Part shown: positions 6,670-14,550 of the stretch, one piece after another
Layout of the letters: every line of letters starts with the position of its first letter
How positions within the stretch are numbered: the stretch's first letter is position 1
The notes under the pieces: model-generated
Databases searched by the model: none
Told to the model about the DNA's origin: nothing
The model's input: only the letters and a program-made list of their open reading frames with translations
Translations under genes and position numbers: made by a program
NCBI GenBank assembly: GCA_005885325.1
Contig: VAYX01000048.1
Location: 1 to 21,721 of the forward strand
DNA from: Actinomycetota bacterium
Lineage (GTDB): Bacteria; Actinomycetota; UBA4738; HRBIN12
Direction: 5' to 3'
Length of the DNA: 21,721 bases

Positions 6670-7787
6670 GGGCCATCCCTTGACCAGGCGCTGGCCGGGT
6701 GGGACGCGCTTGGCGATCTCCTCGGGGTATCCTCCTCGCGGGCGGCCGCCGCGACCGTTCGCCAGGCCGCGATGGCCGTCTCGATGTCCTGGTCGGTGAC
6801 GTCGACATGGGTGACCATCCGGACCTTGCCGGACACGAAGGTCGCCCCCACACCCTGCTCCTTAAGCCGGGCGATGGCTTCGAGCGGCTCCATCCCCACG
6901 GCTTCGGTGTCCGCGTACACCATGTTCGTTTCAACTGCGGGGGGATCGATCGAGCCGGGGAGGGCCTCGGCCACGCCCTCGGCCAGCCGGCGCGCCCGGA
7001 CGTGGTCCTCGTGGAGGCGCGTGGGACCCTCCGCCAGGGCCACGAGGCCCGCGGCGGCGACCACCCCGGCCTGCCGCCATGCCCCCCCGAACAGGATCTT
7101 CAGCCTGCGGGCCTCCCGGACCATGTCGGCCGGCCCGCACACGAGCGAGCCGATGGGTGCGCCCAGCCCCTTGGAGACGCAGAACATCATGGTGTCCACC
7201 TCGGCGCAGAACTCGGCCACGTCGGTTCCACTCGCGACCGCGGCGTTGAAGATCCGCGCCCCGTCCATGTGGACCGGGAGCCCGGCTTCCTGAGCCACCT
7301 TCCGGATGGCCCGGAGGTCCTCCACCGACATCACGGTGCCTCCCGCGTGCCCGTGGGTGTTCTCCACGGAGACGAGGTCGACCACCTCCACGTCGTAGGG
7401 CTCGTCGGGCTCCAGGGCGAGGCGCACCTGGTCCGCCGAGATCTGCCCCCTGCCGTCACCGGTGATGGACTTGAAGGCGATCCCCGATAGGGCTGCGGCG
7501 CTCATGACCTCTGTCGTGGTCACGTGGGCCCGGTTCTCCGCGACCACCAAGTGGCCGGTCCCCCGGAAGTGGAGGCGGAGCGCGATCTGGTTGGCCATGG
7601 TCCCCGTGGGGACGTACAGCGCAGCCTCCTTGCCGGTGACCTCGGCCGCCCGGTCCTGGAGCCGGTTCACAGTAGGGTCGTCGCCGAACCAGTCGTCGCC
7701 GACCTCGGCCTCGGCCATGGCCTTGCGCATGGCGGGCGAGGGCGTGGTGACGGTATCGGAGCGAAGATCGACCAGATACGTGCCCAC
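6567..7787 (-). CDS. ltaA: Low-specificity L-threonine aldolase (3' end run into next gene)
   Basis: A PLP enzyme of fold type I that cleaves L-threonine or L-allo-threonine to glycine and acetaldehyde. Seen: VDLRSDTVTTP at the N-terminus, the cofactor-binding PTGTMAN (60-66), HMDGAR (173-178) and Lys206 in CVSKGLGAPIGS, which forms the Schiff base. Homology ends near residue 350 (AWRTVAAAAREED, about position 6737). The remaining 56 codons are a shadow frame inside the sulfite-oxidase-like gene, Arg/Ser/Pro-rich and unlike the family. The natural stop codon therefore seems missing. The GTG start at 7787 has no ribosome binding site but has TATACT 9 nt upstream, so it is probably leaderless. 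Confidence 0.88.
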   Translation of the reverse strand: MGTYLVDLRSDTVTTPSPAMRKAMAEAEVGDDWFGDDPTVNRLQDRAAEVTGKEAALYVPTGTMANQIALRLHFRGTGHLVVAENRAHVTTTEVMSAAALSGIAFKSITGDGRGQISADQVRLALEPDEPYDVEVVDLVSVENTHGHAGGTVMSVEDLRAIRKVAQEAGLPVHMDGARIFNAAVASGTDVAEFCAEVDTMMFCVSKGLGAPIGSLVCGPADMVREARRLKILFGGAWRQAGVVAAAGLVALAEGPTRLHEDHVRARRLAEGVAEALPGSIDPPAVETNMVYADTEAVGMEPLEAIARLKEQGVGATFVSGKVRMVTHVDVTDQDIETAIAAWRTVAAAAREEDTPRRSPSASHPASAWSRDGPCSTTGPSRSSTRPPGTSRCRELSRARTRSPTAS

Positions 7788-7796
7788 GGTCCGGCC

Positions 7797-7802
7797 AGTA
7801 TA
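7797..7802 (-). promoter_or_regulatory. -10 box (TATACT) of a probable leaderless ltaA promoter
   Basis: TATACT ends 9 nt before the GTG start of ltaA, and the intervening GGCCGGACC is no Shine-Dalgarno. It lies just after the stop codon of the PPi-type phosphofructokinase. The surrounding CCATATACTGG is identical to the block before the thiE riboswitch. Confidence 0.55.
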
Positions 7803-7811
7803 TGGGCCGTC

Positions 7812-8956
7812 TCAGTACAGGAACATCGGCTTGCCGTCGACGTGCTGGATCTTCGGCCGGTAGTTCTGGACGTCGTACAGCGCGCCGACGTCGACGCGCT
7901 TCACCCCCTGGCGGACCACGGCGATCGGCACGTTCACGTAGTTCCCGTTGCGCAGCGCGACCAGGCGCCCAACGTTCCCCTCGATCACCAGGTCCGAGGC
8001 CATGACCGCGTAGTTGATGGCCACCATGAGGTCGAGCGAGTCCGGCGTGCCCGACCGCATGAGGTACCCGAGCTGCTGGTAGATGATCCCCTCGCCGGTG
8101 ATCTGCTTCAGGACCTCGCCGGTGATCTGGCCGATGCCGCCGAGCTTGCGGTGCCCGTACGCGTCCTCGTGCTTCCCCATCACCATCTCGCCGCCGACCA
8201 TGGTGGCGCCCTCGGAGATCGTCATCATGGCGTACCGGCTGGGGTTGGCCGCCTTGTCCTGCATCAGAAGGCCGGCAAGGCGTTCGATGTCGAACGGGAC
8301 CTCCGAGATGATGGCCCGGTCCATGCCGGCCAGGTACGCCGAGACGAGCGAGGTCTCCCCGCTGTACCGACCGAACACCTCCACGACGGCCAGGCGTTCG
8401 TGCGAGCCCGCGCTGGTTCGGAGCTGGTGGGCGAAGTTCACCGTCCGGGTGATCGCCGTGGAGAACCCGATGCAGTAGTCGGTCCCGTGGACGTCGTTGT
8501 CCATGGTCTTGGGGATGGCCACCACCGGCACACCCTCGTCGTGGAGCCGGAGCGCGAACGACAGCGTGTCGTCCCCGCCGATGGGGATCATGGCATCGAT
8601 CCCTAGGCGCTCGAGGGCCTTCAGGACGTGAGCGGTGTGGTCGCGGGGCTCGTCCTCCGGACCCTCCGTCAGCAGGAACGCCGGCTCGTCCTTGGCCTTG
8701 ACCTTGGCCGGGTTGGTCCGAGAGGTGTGCAGGAACGTCCCCCCGGAGCGGTCGATCGTCCGCACCACCGCGGGGGTGAGCGGCACGGTGTTGACCGCCA
8801 CCGACTGGGGATCGTCCGGGTCGCACTCGAGGAGCCCGGCCCATCCCCGACGGATACCCACCACCGAGTGTCCATCTTCGGACGCCCGGTTGGTCACGGC
8901 TTTGATGCAGGCGTTCAGCCCGGGGACGTCGCCTCCACCGGTCAGCACGCCGATCT

Positions 8957-8960
<4 letters not shown>
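7812..8960 (-). CDS. 6-phosphofructokinase, predicted pyrophosphate-dependent type
   Basis: Phosphorylates fructose 6-phosphate to fructose 1,6-bisphosphate; if PPi-dependent, the reaction is reversible. 382 residues. Seen: GVLTGGGDVPGLNA at the N-terminus, IGGDDTLSFA (GGDD at 128-131) and IPKTMDNDVHGTDYCIGF (Lys151). The Asp and Lys correspond to E. coli positions 104 and 124, where Asp104 plus Lys124 is the established mark of PPi-dependent enzymes and Gly at both of ATP enzymes. VEVFGRYSGETSL replaces the usual MGRxAGW. The ATG overlaps the stop of the upstream PFK by ATGA, so the two are cotranscribed and probably translationally coupled. Phosphoryl donor is a prediction. Confidence 0.9.
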
Positions 8961-9985
<1,025 letters not shown>

Positions 9986-10045
9986 CGAAACGGCTCCCCT
10001 TGGACGGACGGCCGGAGGAACTTGCCATGGCGGTCCGAGCGATTC

Positions 10046-10051
10046 TACGCT
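10046..10051 (+). promoter_or_regulatory. Possible -10 box (TACGCT) for the RlpA-like gene
   Basis: TACGCT sits 49 nt before the ATG at 10101 in the divergent region with pfkA. No clear -35. Weak evidence from position and TAnnnT pattern. Confidence 0.3.
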
Positions 10052-10052
10052 G

Positions 10053-10082
10053 GCCCCCTCGTGCGCCCGTCATGGAGGGGGC
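10053..10082 (+). other. 8-bp inverted repeat (hairpin) in the leader of the RlpA-like gene
   Basis: GCCCCCTC (10053-10060) and GAGGGGGC (10075-10082) are perfectly complementary around a 14-nt loop. The stem ends 18 nt before the ATG, and its C-rich arm could also pair with the ribosome binding site GGGGGA (10092-10097). No T-run follows, so it is not a typical terminator. It could be an RNA leader structure or a protein-binding palindrome. Confidence 0.45.
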
Positions 10083-10100
10083 GGACGAGGCGGGGGAAGC

Positions 10101-11156
10101 ATGCGAACGAGGGGCTCCGCCCTGATCGTCGCGCTTGCGGCCATCCTGGTCTCGGCGCCGGCCGCTGCATCCCCGATCGGACATCAGCTCTCGCAGGCCC
10201 GAGCGGACCGGGAGGCCAAGCTTGTCAGGCTGGCCCAGCTCCGCGGCCAACTGCACGCCCTGAGCGTTCGCTACTCGGTCCTGGAACGCCAGGCCGGCAG
10301 GGCTTCCCTCCGACTGGTGGAGGCGACCCGGGAGGTCCAGGAAGCTCGGGTCGCTGCGGCGGCGGCCCAGGCCCTCCTCGACCGGCACGCCAGGACGGTC
10401 TACGAGGTCGGCCCGAGCGGCGTCATCGAGGCCCTGCTCTCCGCCGAGACCTTCGCCGACGTGGCCGCGGCCAACGAGTACTCGGCCCGGGTGCTGGGAG
10501 CCGACGCCGGCGCGCTACAGGCGATGGAGTCGGCCACCGCCGTCCTGGCGGTGAAGCAAGCCGCGGCGGCCCGGGTCCGGCAACGCCTCGTCCCGAAGCA
10601 GAACGCACTCGCCTCGATCCTGGGGCAGATGCGGAGCGCGGTGACCGAGGCGGTGCGCTTGGCGGAACGGGCGCGGCGGGCCGTGTCTTCGCTTGAGGCG
10701 CAGCAGGCCGCCATCGCGAGCGCGTCGCAACGGGAGGTCGGCCGGGACCTGGTTGTGGGCGGGGCGGTGGGCGCGGACCAGTCCAAGCTCCTCGCGCTCC
10801 TCGGGCCGACGGGCGGTCGAACCTGCGAGATCCCGGAGGGCTTGCGCGACACTGGCAAGAGCTTCTCCGGCCTGGCCACGTGGTACGGATGGGAGTTCGC
10901 CGGGCAGGGTACGGCGAGCGGCGCGATCTTCGACCCTCGCCTGTTCACCGCGGCCAACCGCTGGTTGCCGTTCGGGTCCTTCGTCCGGGTTCGCTCCGGC
11001 GGGAAGTGCGCGATCGTGCTGATCAACGACCGGGGGCCCTTCGGCGACGCGCATCGGGTGCTCGACCTGTCGATGGCGGCGGCGAGCTACCTGGGGGTCG
11101 GGGTGTCGCCGGTGCGGGCGGACGTCCTGGTCCCGGTGGGCGGCATCCCCGCCTGA
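10101..11156 (+). CDS. RlpA-like double-psi beta-barrel protein with N-terminal coiled coil
   Basis: A predicted secreted cell-wall protein of 351 residues. It has a signal peptide (residues 1-23, ending near APAAA), a long Ala/Arg/Glu-rich coiled coil (about 28-212, including VYEVGPSGVIEALLSAETFADV, a PcsB-like coiled-coil segment), then an RlpA-type barrel (about 254-345): FSGLATWYGWEFAGQGTASG, TAANRWLPFGSFVRV and VLINDRGPFGDAHRVLDLS. Cys242 and Cys303 may form a disulfide. Gram-negative RlpA cleaves denuded glycan strands; whether this homologue is an enzyme or a binding protein is not known. ATG at 10101 follows GGGGGA at good spacing. Confidence 0.88.
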   Translation: MRTRGSALIVALAAILVSAPAAASPIGHQLSQARADREAKLVRLAQLRGQLHALSVRYSVLERQAGRASLRLVEATREVQEARVAAAAAQALLDRHARTVYEVGPSGVIEALLSAETFADVAAANEYSARVLGADAGALQAMESATAVLAVKQAAAARVRQRLVPKQNALASILGQMRSAVTEAVRLAERARRAVSSLEAQQAAIASASQREVGRDLVVGGAVGADQSKLLALLGPTGGRTCEIPEGLRDTGKSFSGLATWYGWEFAGQGTASGAIFDPRLFTAANRWLPFGSFVRVRSGGKCAIVLINDRGPFGDAHRVLDLSMAAASYLGVGVSPVRADVLVPVGGIPA

Positions 11157-11180
11157 GCCGGCCGGGGCGGCTCGGTTCTG

Positions 11181-11186
11181 TACAGT
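11181..11186 (+). promoter_or_regulatory. -10 box (TACAGT) of a probable leaderless promoter for the 45-residue protein
   Basis: TACAGT is followed by 7 nt (TGAGCCC) and the ATG at 11194, with no ribosome binding site. The upstream sequence GGTTCTG contains no evident -35. Confidence 0.45.
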
Positions 11187-11193
11187 TGAGCCC

Positions 11194-11331
11194 ATGGTCG
11201 CGTCCTGGGGCTTGCTGGAGTGGTTCTTCGCCCTCGCGCTGCTCGGGCTGACCGGCGCCGTGGGCCTGGCCTTCGTGTACATCGTGGCCCAGCTGTTCCT
11301 GAACCCGGGCCGCAAGCCCAAGCGCACCTGA
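11194..11331 (+). CDS. 45-residue single-pass membrane microprotein
   Basis: The ORF starts ATG GTC GCG TCC TGG and ends AAG CGC ACC TGA. It encodes a hydrophobic stretch of about 25 residues (LLEWFFALALLGLTGAVGLA and following VYIVAQLF) and a basic tail NPGRKPKRT, so the C-terminus is probably cytoplasmic by the positive-inside rule. It lies between the RlpA-like gene (37 nt upstream) and a convergent EEP-family gene. I do not recognise a family. The TACAGT box 7 nt before the ATG supports separate, leaderless expression. Confidence 0.6.
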   Translation: MVASWGLLEWFFALALLGLTGAVGLAFVYIVAQLFLNPGRKPKRT

Positions 11332-11363
11332 GATCTCGAGGTCCGGCCGACCCGCCGTAACGA

Positions 11364-12071
11364 TCAGCCGGTCGCCGGCGAGCCCTCGGGCTCGGGCAGC
11401 CTGAGCTCCGCCACGACCGGGAGGTGGTCCGAGGCCAACCTGGCGTCGGGTCCGGGCGGGACGATCACTCGCAGGGCGCCGATCCCCTGCGACACGAACA
11501 GGAAATCGATCCTGGCCGTGGGATCGGTGGCCGGGAAGGTCTCGCCGGAGACGTCCCCGCCCAGCAGCCAGGCGTCCCAGTACCGCTTGGCCAGGAAGGC
11601 CACGGCCTTCCCGTCGGGCAGCTCGTTGAAGTCCCCGCCGATCAGGACCGGACCCGCAAGCCCTCGGGCGAGGTCGGAGATCTCCTCGACGCTGTGGATC
11701 CGCTCGAGGGGATGGAGCCCGAGGTGCACCGCGATGGCCCACATCCGAAACCCCGACCGGCCGACCTGGGCGATCAGGGCGCCTCGCGGATACAGGCGCC
11801 GCCGGACGTCCCTGAATCGGTGGAGGCGGCGCGACACGATCCGCCACGGCGGGCGCACGAGCACCGCGTTCTTCACCCTGCGGCGAAAGGGGGACCACGG
11901 GTCACTCGCCGCGTCCATGCCCAAGGCCTTGGCGAACCGGCGGAGCCGGCGGCGGGAGCCCGTCTCGTTCAGCACCACGATGTCGGGGTGGAAGTGGCCC
12001 ACCAGCCGGATCACGCGGTCCGATCCGTCCCGGAACCCACGGACGTTGTACACGACCACCCGGAGCTGCAC
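11364..12071 (-). CDS. Endonuclease/exonuclease/phosphatase-family protein
   Basis: 235 residues with the EEP fold shared by exonuclease III, DNase I and inositol phosphatases; Mg-dependent phosphoesterase. Seen: RVVVYNVRGF at the N-terminus (Asn ligand), DIVVLNETG (metal-binding Glu), WAIAVHLGLHP, VLIGGDFNELPDG (catalytic Asp-Asn), ARIDFLFVS and the terminal ASDHLPVVAEL. No signal peptide or membrane segment. The substrate (DNA, RNA, lipid or nucleotide) cannot be told. The start is GTG at 12071 with TAGGCT 6 nt upstream and no ribosome binding site. Confidence 0.88.
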   Translation of the reverse strand: MQLRVVVYNVRGFRDGSDRVIRLVGHFHPDIVVLNETGSRRRLRRFAKALGMDAASDPWSPFRRRVKNAVLVRPPWRIVSRRLHRFRDVRRRLYPRGALIAQVGRSGFRMWAIAVHLGLHPLERIHSVEEISDLARGLAGPVLIGGDFNELPDGKAVAFLAKRYWDAWLLGGDVSGETFPATDPTARIDFLFVSQGIGALRVIVPPGPDARLASDHLPVVAELRLPEPEGSPATG

Positions 12072-12077
12072 GGGGGG

Positions 12078-12083
12078 AGCCTA
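12078..12083 (-). promoter_or_regulatory. -10 box (TAGGCT) of a probable leaderless promoter for the EEP-family gene
   Basis: TAGGCT is followed by CCCCCC and the GTG start at 12071. A C-run cannot serve as a ribosome binding site. The box is in the 30-nt gap after the carbamate kinase stop. Confidence 0.4.
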
Positions 12084-12101
12084 TCCCGGGCCCTGCCGGC
12101 C

Positions 12102-13040
12102 CTAGGGGACGATCACCGTCCCGGCCCGGCCGGCCAGGGCCTCCTGCGCGTCCTCGAGGTCGCCGATGAAAGCCCGGCGGCCTTCCTCGGCGTCCACGAA
12201 GTCGATGGCGGCCTGGATCTTGGGACCCATGGACCCCGCCTTGAACTCACCGGCCTCCAGGAGCTCCCTGGCCTGTGCCACGGTGAGGCGTTCGATGGGT
12301 TCCGCGTGATCGGTCCCGAACCCCTTCACCACGTTCTTCACGTCGGTCAGGATCAGGAGCACCGAGGCTCCCACGTCGCGGGCCAGGATGGCCGCTGCCA
12401 GATCCTTGTCCACCACGCCCTCGACGCCCACCAGCCTCGGGCCCTCCTCGATCACCGGGACGCCGCCACCACCCGACGCGATGACGATGACCCCGTCGGC
12501 CACGAGCGTGCGGATCACCGGAGCCTCCACGATCGAGTAGGGCGCGGGGGAGGGAACGACACGCCGCCATCCCCCATGGGGATCGGGGCGCATCACGTAG
12601 CCCCGCTCGGCCTCGAGCTTCTTCGCCTCGTCCTCCTCGTAGAAGGGACCGATCGGCTTCGTGGGGTTCCCGAATGCCGGGTCGTCCGCCCGGACCCGAG
12701 TCAGCGTCAAGACCGCTGCGACGGGCCGCTCCATCCCCCGTTCGTAGAACACGTCGCCGATCGTGACCTGAAGCAGATACCCGATCTGGCCCTGGCTCTC
12801 GGCCCCGCAGACGTCGAGCGGCATGGGATGGACCCACCCGCGAGCCGACTCCTGCTGGAGGAGGATCCGTCCGACCTGGGGCCCGTTGCCATGGGTCACG
12901 ACCACCTCCCACCCGGCGGATGCGATGCCCGCGACCTTCTCGGCCGCCCGGCGCGCCGAGTTGTACGCGTTCTCGAAGGTGTCCTCCTCGCCTCGGCGGA
13001 GCAGCGCGTTCCCACCGAGGGCGACGACTACGCGTTCCAT
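12102..13040 (-). CDS. arcC: Carbamate kinase
   Basis: Catalyses ATP + carbamate to ADP + carbamoyl phosphate; in catabolism it runs backward to make ATP (arginine deiminase or purine breakdown). 312 residues, the normal length. Seen: VVVALGGNALLRRGE at the N-terminus, VVVTHGNGPQVGRILLQQE, the SQGQIGYLLQ segment, IGPFYEEDEAKKLE, WRRVVPSPAPYSIVE, VIASGGGGVPVI, GVVDKDLAAAILA, LLILTDVKNV and AGSMGPKIQAAIDFV, all carbamate kinase hallmarks. ATG at 13040 has CAGGAGG at about 9 nt. It follows the COG2403-type GTPase by 27 nt and is probably in one operon with it. No arginine deiminase or carbamoyltransferase gene is in the window. Confidence 0.96.
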   Translation of the reverse strand: MERVVVALGGNALLRRGEEDTFENAYNSARRAAEKVAGIASAGWEVVVTHGNGPQVGRILLQQESARGWVHPMPLDVCGAESQGQIGYLLQVTIGDVFYERGMERPVAAVLTLTRVRADDPAFGNPTKPIGPFYEEDEAKKLEAERGYVMRPDPHGGWRRVVPSPAPYSIVEAPVIRTLVADGVIVIASGGGGVPVIEEGPRLVGVEGVVDKDLAAAILARDVGASVLLILTDVKNVVKGFGTDHAEPIERLTVAQARELLEAGEFKAGSMGPKIQAAIDFVDAEEGRRAFIGDLEDAQEALAGRAGTVIVP

Positions 13041-13067
13041 GGGGAAGGCCTCCTGTCGGTCGGCGAG

Positions 13068-14378
13068 CTAGAGCACCGGGGCCAGCGCGTCTTCGAGTGT
13101 GGGCGAGCCGTCGAACACCTCGAGCTCGTACCGCACCCGTACCGCGGGCTTCGTGATGTTGATGAGATGCCGGAGGTCGATGGGGGACGCGATGACCACG
13201 AGGTCCGCATCGACCATCTCGATCGTCTTCTCCATCTCCCGGAGCTGGACCTCCGAATAGCCCATGGCCGGTAGCACCGGCCCGACGTCGTACTTGCGGT
13301 AGGTCTCCTCGAGCGTTCCGACGGCGAATGGGCGGGGGTCGATGATCTCGGCCGCGCCGTTCCGCTTGGCCGCCACCACGCCCGCCCCGAACTTCATGTC
13401 GCCGTGGGTGAGCGTGGGCCCGTCCTCCACGACCAGCACGCGCTTGCCGGCCACCTCCTGTCCGCCCTCGACCGTCACCGCGCTGTTCGCCTTGACGACC
13501 ATGGCGTGCGGATTGACCCGGGCGATCGTGCCCTCGACCTCGGCGACCTGCTCTGGGGTGGCGGAGTCGATCTTGTTGATGACGACGACGTCGGCCATCC
13601 GAAGGTTGGCCTCGCCCGGATGGTAGGTGGTCTCGTGACCCGCGCGAAGCGGGTCCGCGACGACGAGATGCACGGTCGGCCGATAGAACGGGAGGTCGTT
13701 GTTCCCCCCGTCCCACAGCAGCACGTCGCACTCGTCCTCGGCCTGCCGCAGGATCTCCCCGTAGTCGACCCCGGCGTACACCACGGTGCCGGCGTTGATG
13801 TGCGGCTCGTACTCCTCGCGCTCCTCGATCGTCACATTGGCCCGGTCCAGGTCCTCGAGCGTGGCGAACCGCTGGACCCGCTGGGCCACCAGGTTCCCGT
13901 AGGGCATCGGGTGGCGGACGGCGACCACGCGCTTGCCCGCCTTCCGAAGGGCGGCCGCCACGGCCCGGGTCGTCTGGCTCTTGCCCGCCCCCGTTCGAAC
14001 GGCGCACACCGCGACCACGGGCACCGCGGCGTCGAGCATGGTGTCCCCGGGGCCGAGGAGCACGAAGCTCGCGCCGGCGGCCAGTACCTGGCTCGCCTTG
14101 TGCATCACCTCTTCGTGGGAGACGTCCGAGTACGCGAACACCACATCGGAAACGGCGAGCTCCTTGATCAGCCGGGTAAGCTCGCGCTCCTCGTAGATCC
14201 GGATGCCTTTCGGGTAGAGCCGGCCCGCCAGCTCCGTCGGGTAGATCCGATCGTCGATGAACGGGATCTGCGTCGCGGTGAACGCGACCACCTCGTACCG
14301 CTTGTCGCCACGGAAGACGACGTTGAAGTTGTGGAAGTCGCGCCCCGCGGCACCCATGATCAGCACGCGACGCGGCAT
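13068..14378 (-). CDS. COG2403-type GTPase, 'cyclic 2,3-diphosphoglycerate synthetase' family
   Basis: 436 residues. An N-terminal NAD(P)-like region starts VLIMGAAGRDFHNFN. A P-loop NTPase domain follows: RTGAGKSQTTRAV at 128-140 (Walker A), LLWDGGNNDLPFYRP (switch-like Asp) and VVVINKIDSA (NKxD guanine specificity). The C-terminus contains KYDVGPVLPAMGYSEVQ and ASPIDLRHLINITKP. The family name comes from the methanogen enzyme CpgS that makes cyclic 2,3-diphosphoglycerate from 2,3-bisphosphoglycerate and ATP. For bacterial members that reaction is not established to my knowledge, and the name may be wrong here. The operon with carbamate kinase suggests a role tied to carbamoyl phosphate or ATP supply. 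ATG at 14378 is preceded by GGAAAGGA. Confidence 0.85.
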   Translation of the reverse strand: MPRRVLIMGAAGRDFHNFNVVFRGDKRYEVVAFTATQIPFIDDRIYPTELAGRLYPKGIRIYEERELTRLIKELAVSDVVFAYSDVSHEEVMHKASQVLAAGASFVLLGPGDTMLDAAVPVVAVCAVRTGAGKSQTTRAVAAALRKAGKRVVAVRHPMPYGNLVAQRVQRFATLEDLDRANVTIEEREEYEPHINAGTVVYAGVDYGEILRQAEDECDVLLWDGGNNDLPFYRPTVHLVVADPLRAGHETTYHPGEANLRMADVVVINKIDSATPEQVAEVEGTIARVNPHAMVVKANSAVTVEGGQEVAGKRVLVVEDGPTLTHGDMKFGAGVVAAKRNGAAEIIDPRPFAVGTLEETYRKYDVGPVLPAMGYSEVQLREMEKTIEMVDADLVVIASPIDLRHLINITKPAVRVRYELEVFDGSPTLEDALAPVL

Positions 14379-14518
14379 CGAAGGTTCCTTTCCAAGGGTA
14401 CGACGAGGTGTGATGCGCGGGCCGGAAGCGACCAGCTCTTCACCACGAGCCTACCGCACGAACGGCCGGGGTTCCATCCGGCGCAAGGGTTCCGCTTCGG
14501 TGGGTCGGCCCGAGGCCG

Positions 14519-14550
14519 GGATCAGGCGGAGCCAGGATCAGGCGGAGCCG
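14519..14550. repeat. 16-nt tandem duplication at the histidine kinase stop codon
   Basis: GGATCAGGCGGAGCC(A/G) occurs twice head to tail at 14519-14534 and 14535-14550. On the minus strand the first copy read encodes Gly-Ser-Ala-stop, so the second copy, past the stop, is non-coding. Probably a small slippage duplication. Confidence 0.85.

Noticed and set aside
12247..14007. Minus-strand frame of 586 codons across arcC and the GTPase gene
   Set aside because: It is the third-frame shadow of both genes, full of Arg/Gly, and crosses a real gene boundary with its ribosome binding site.
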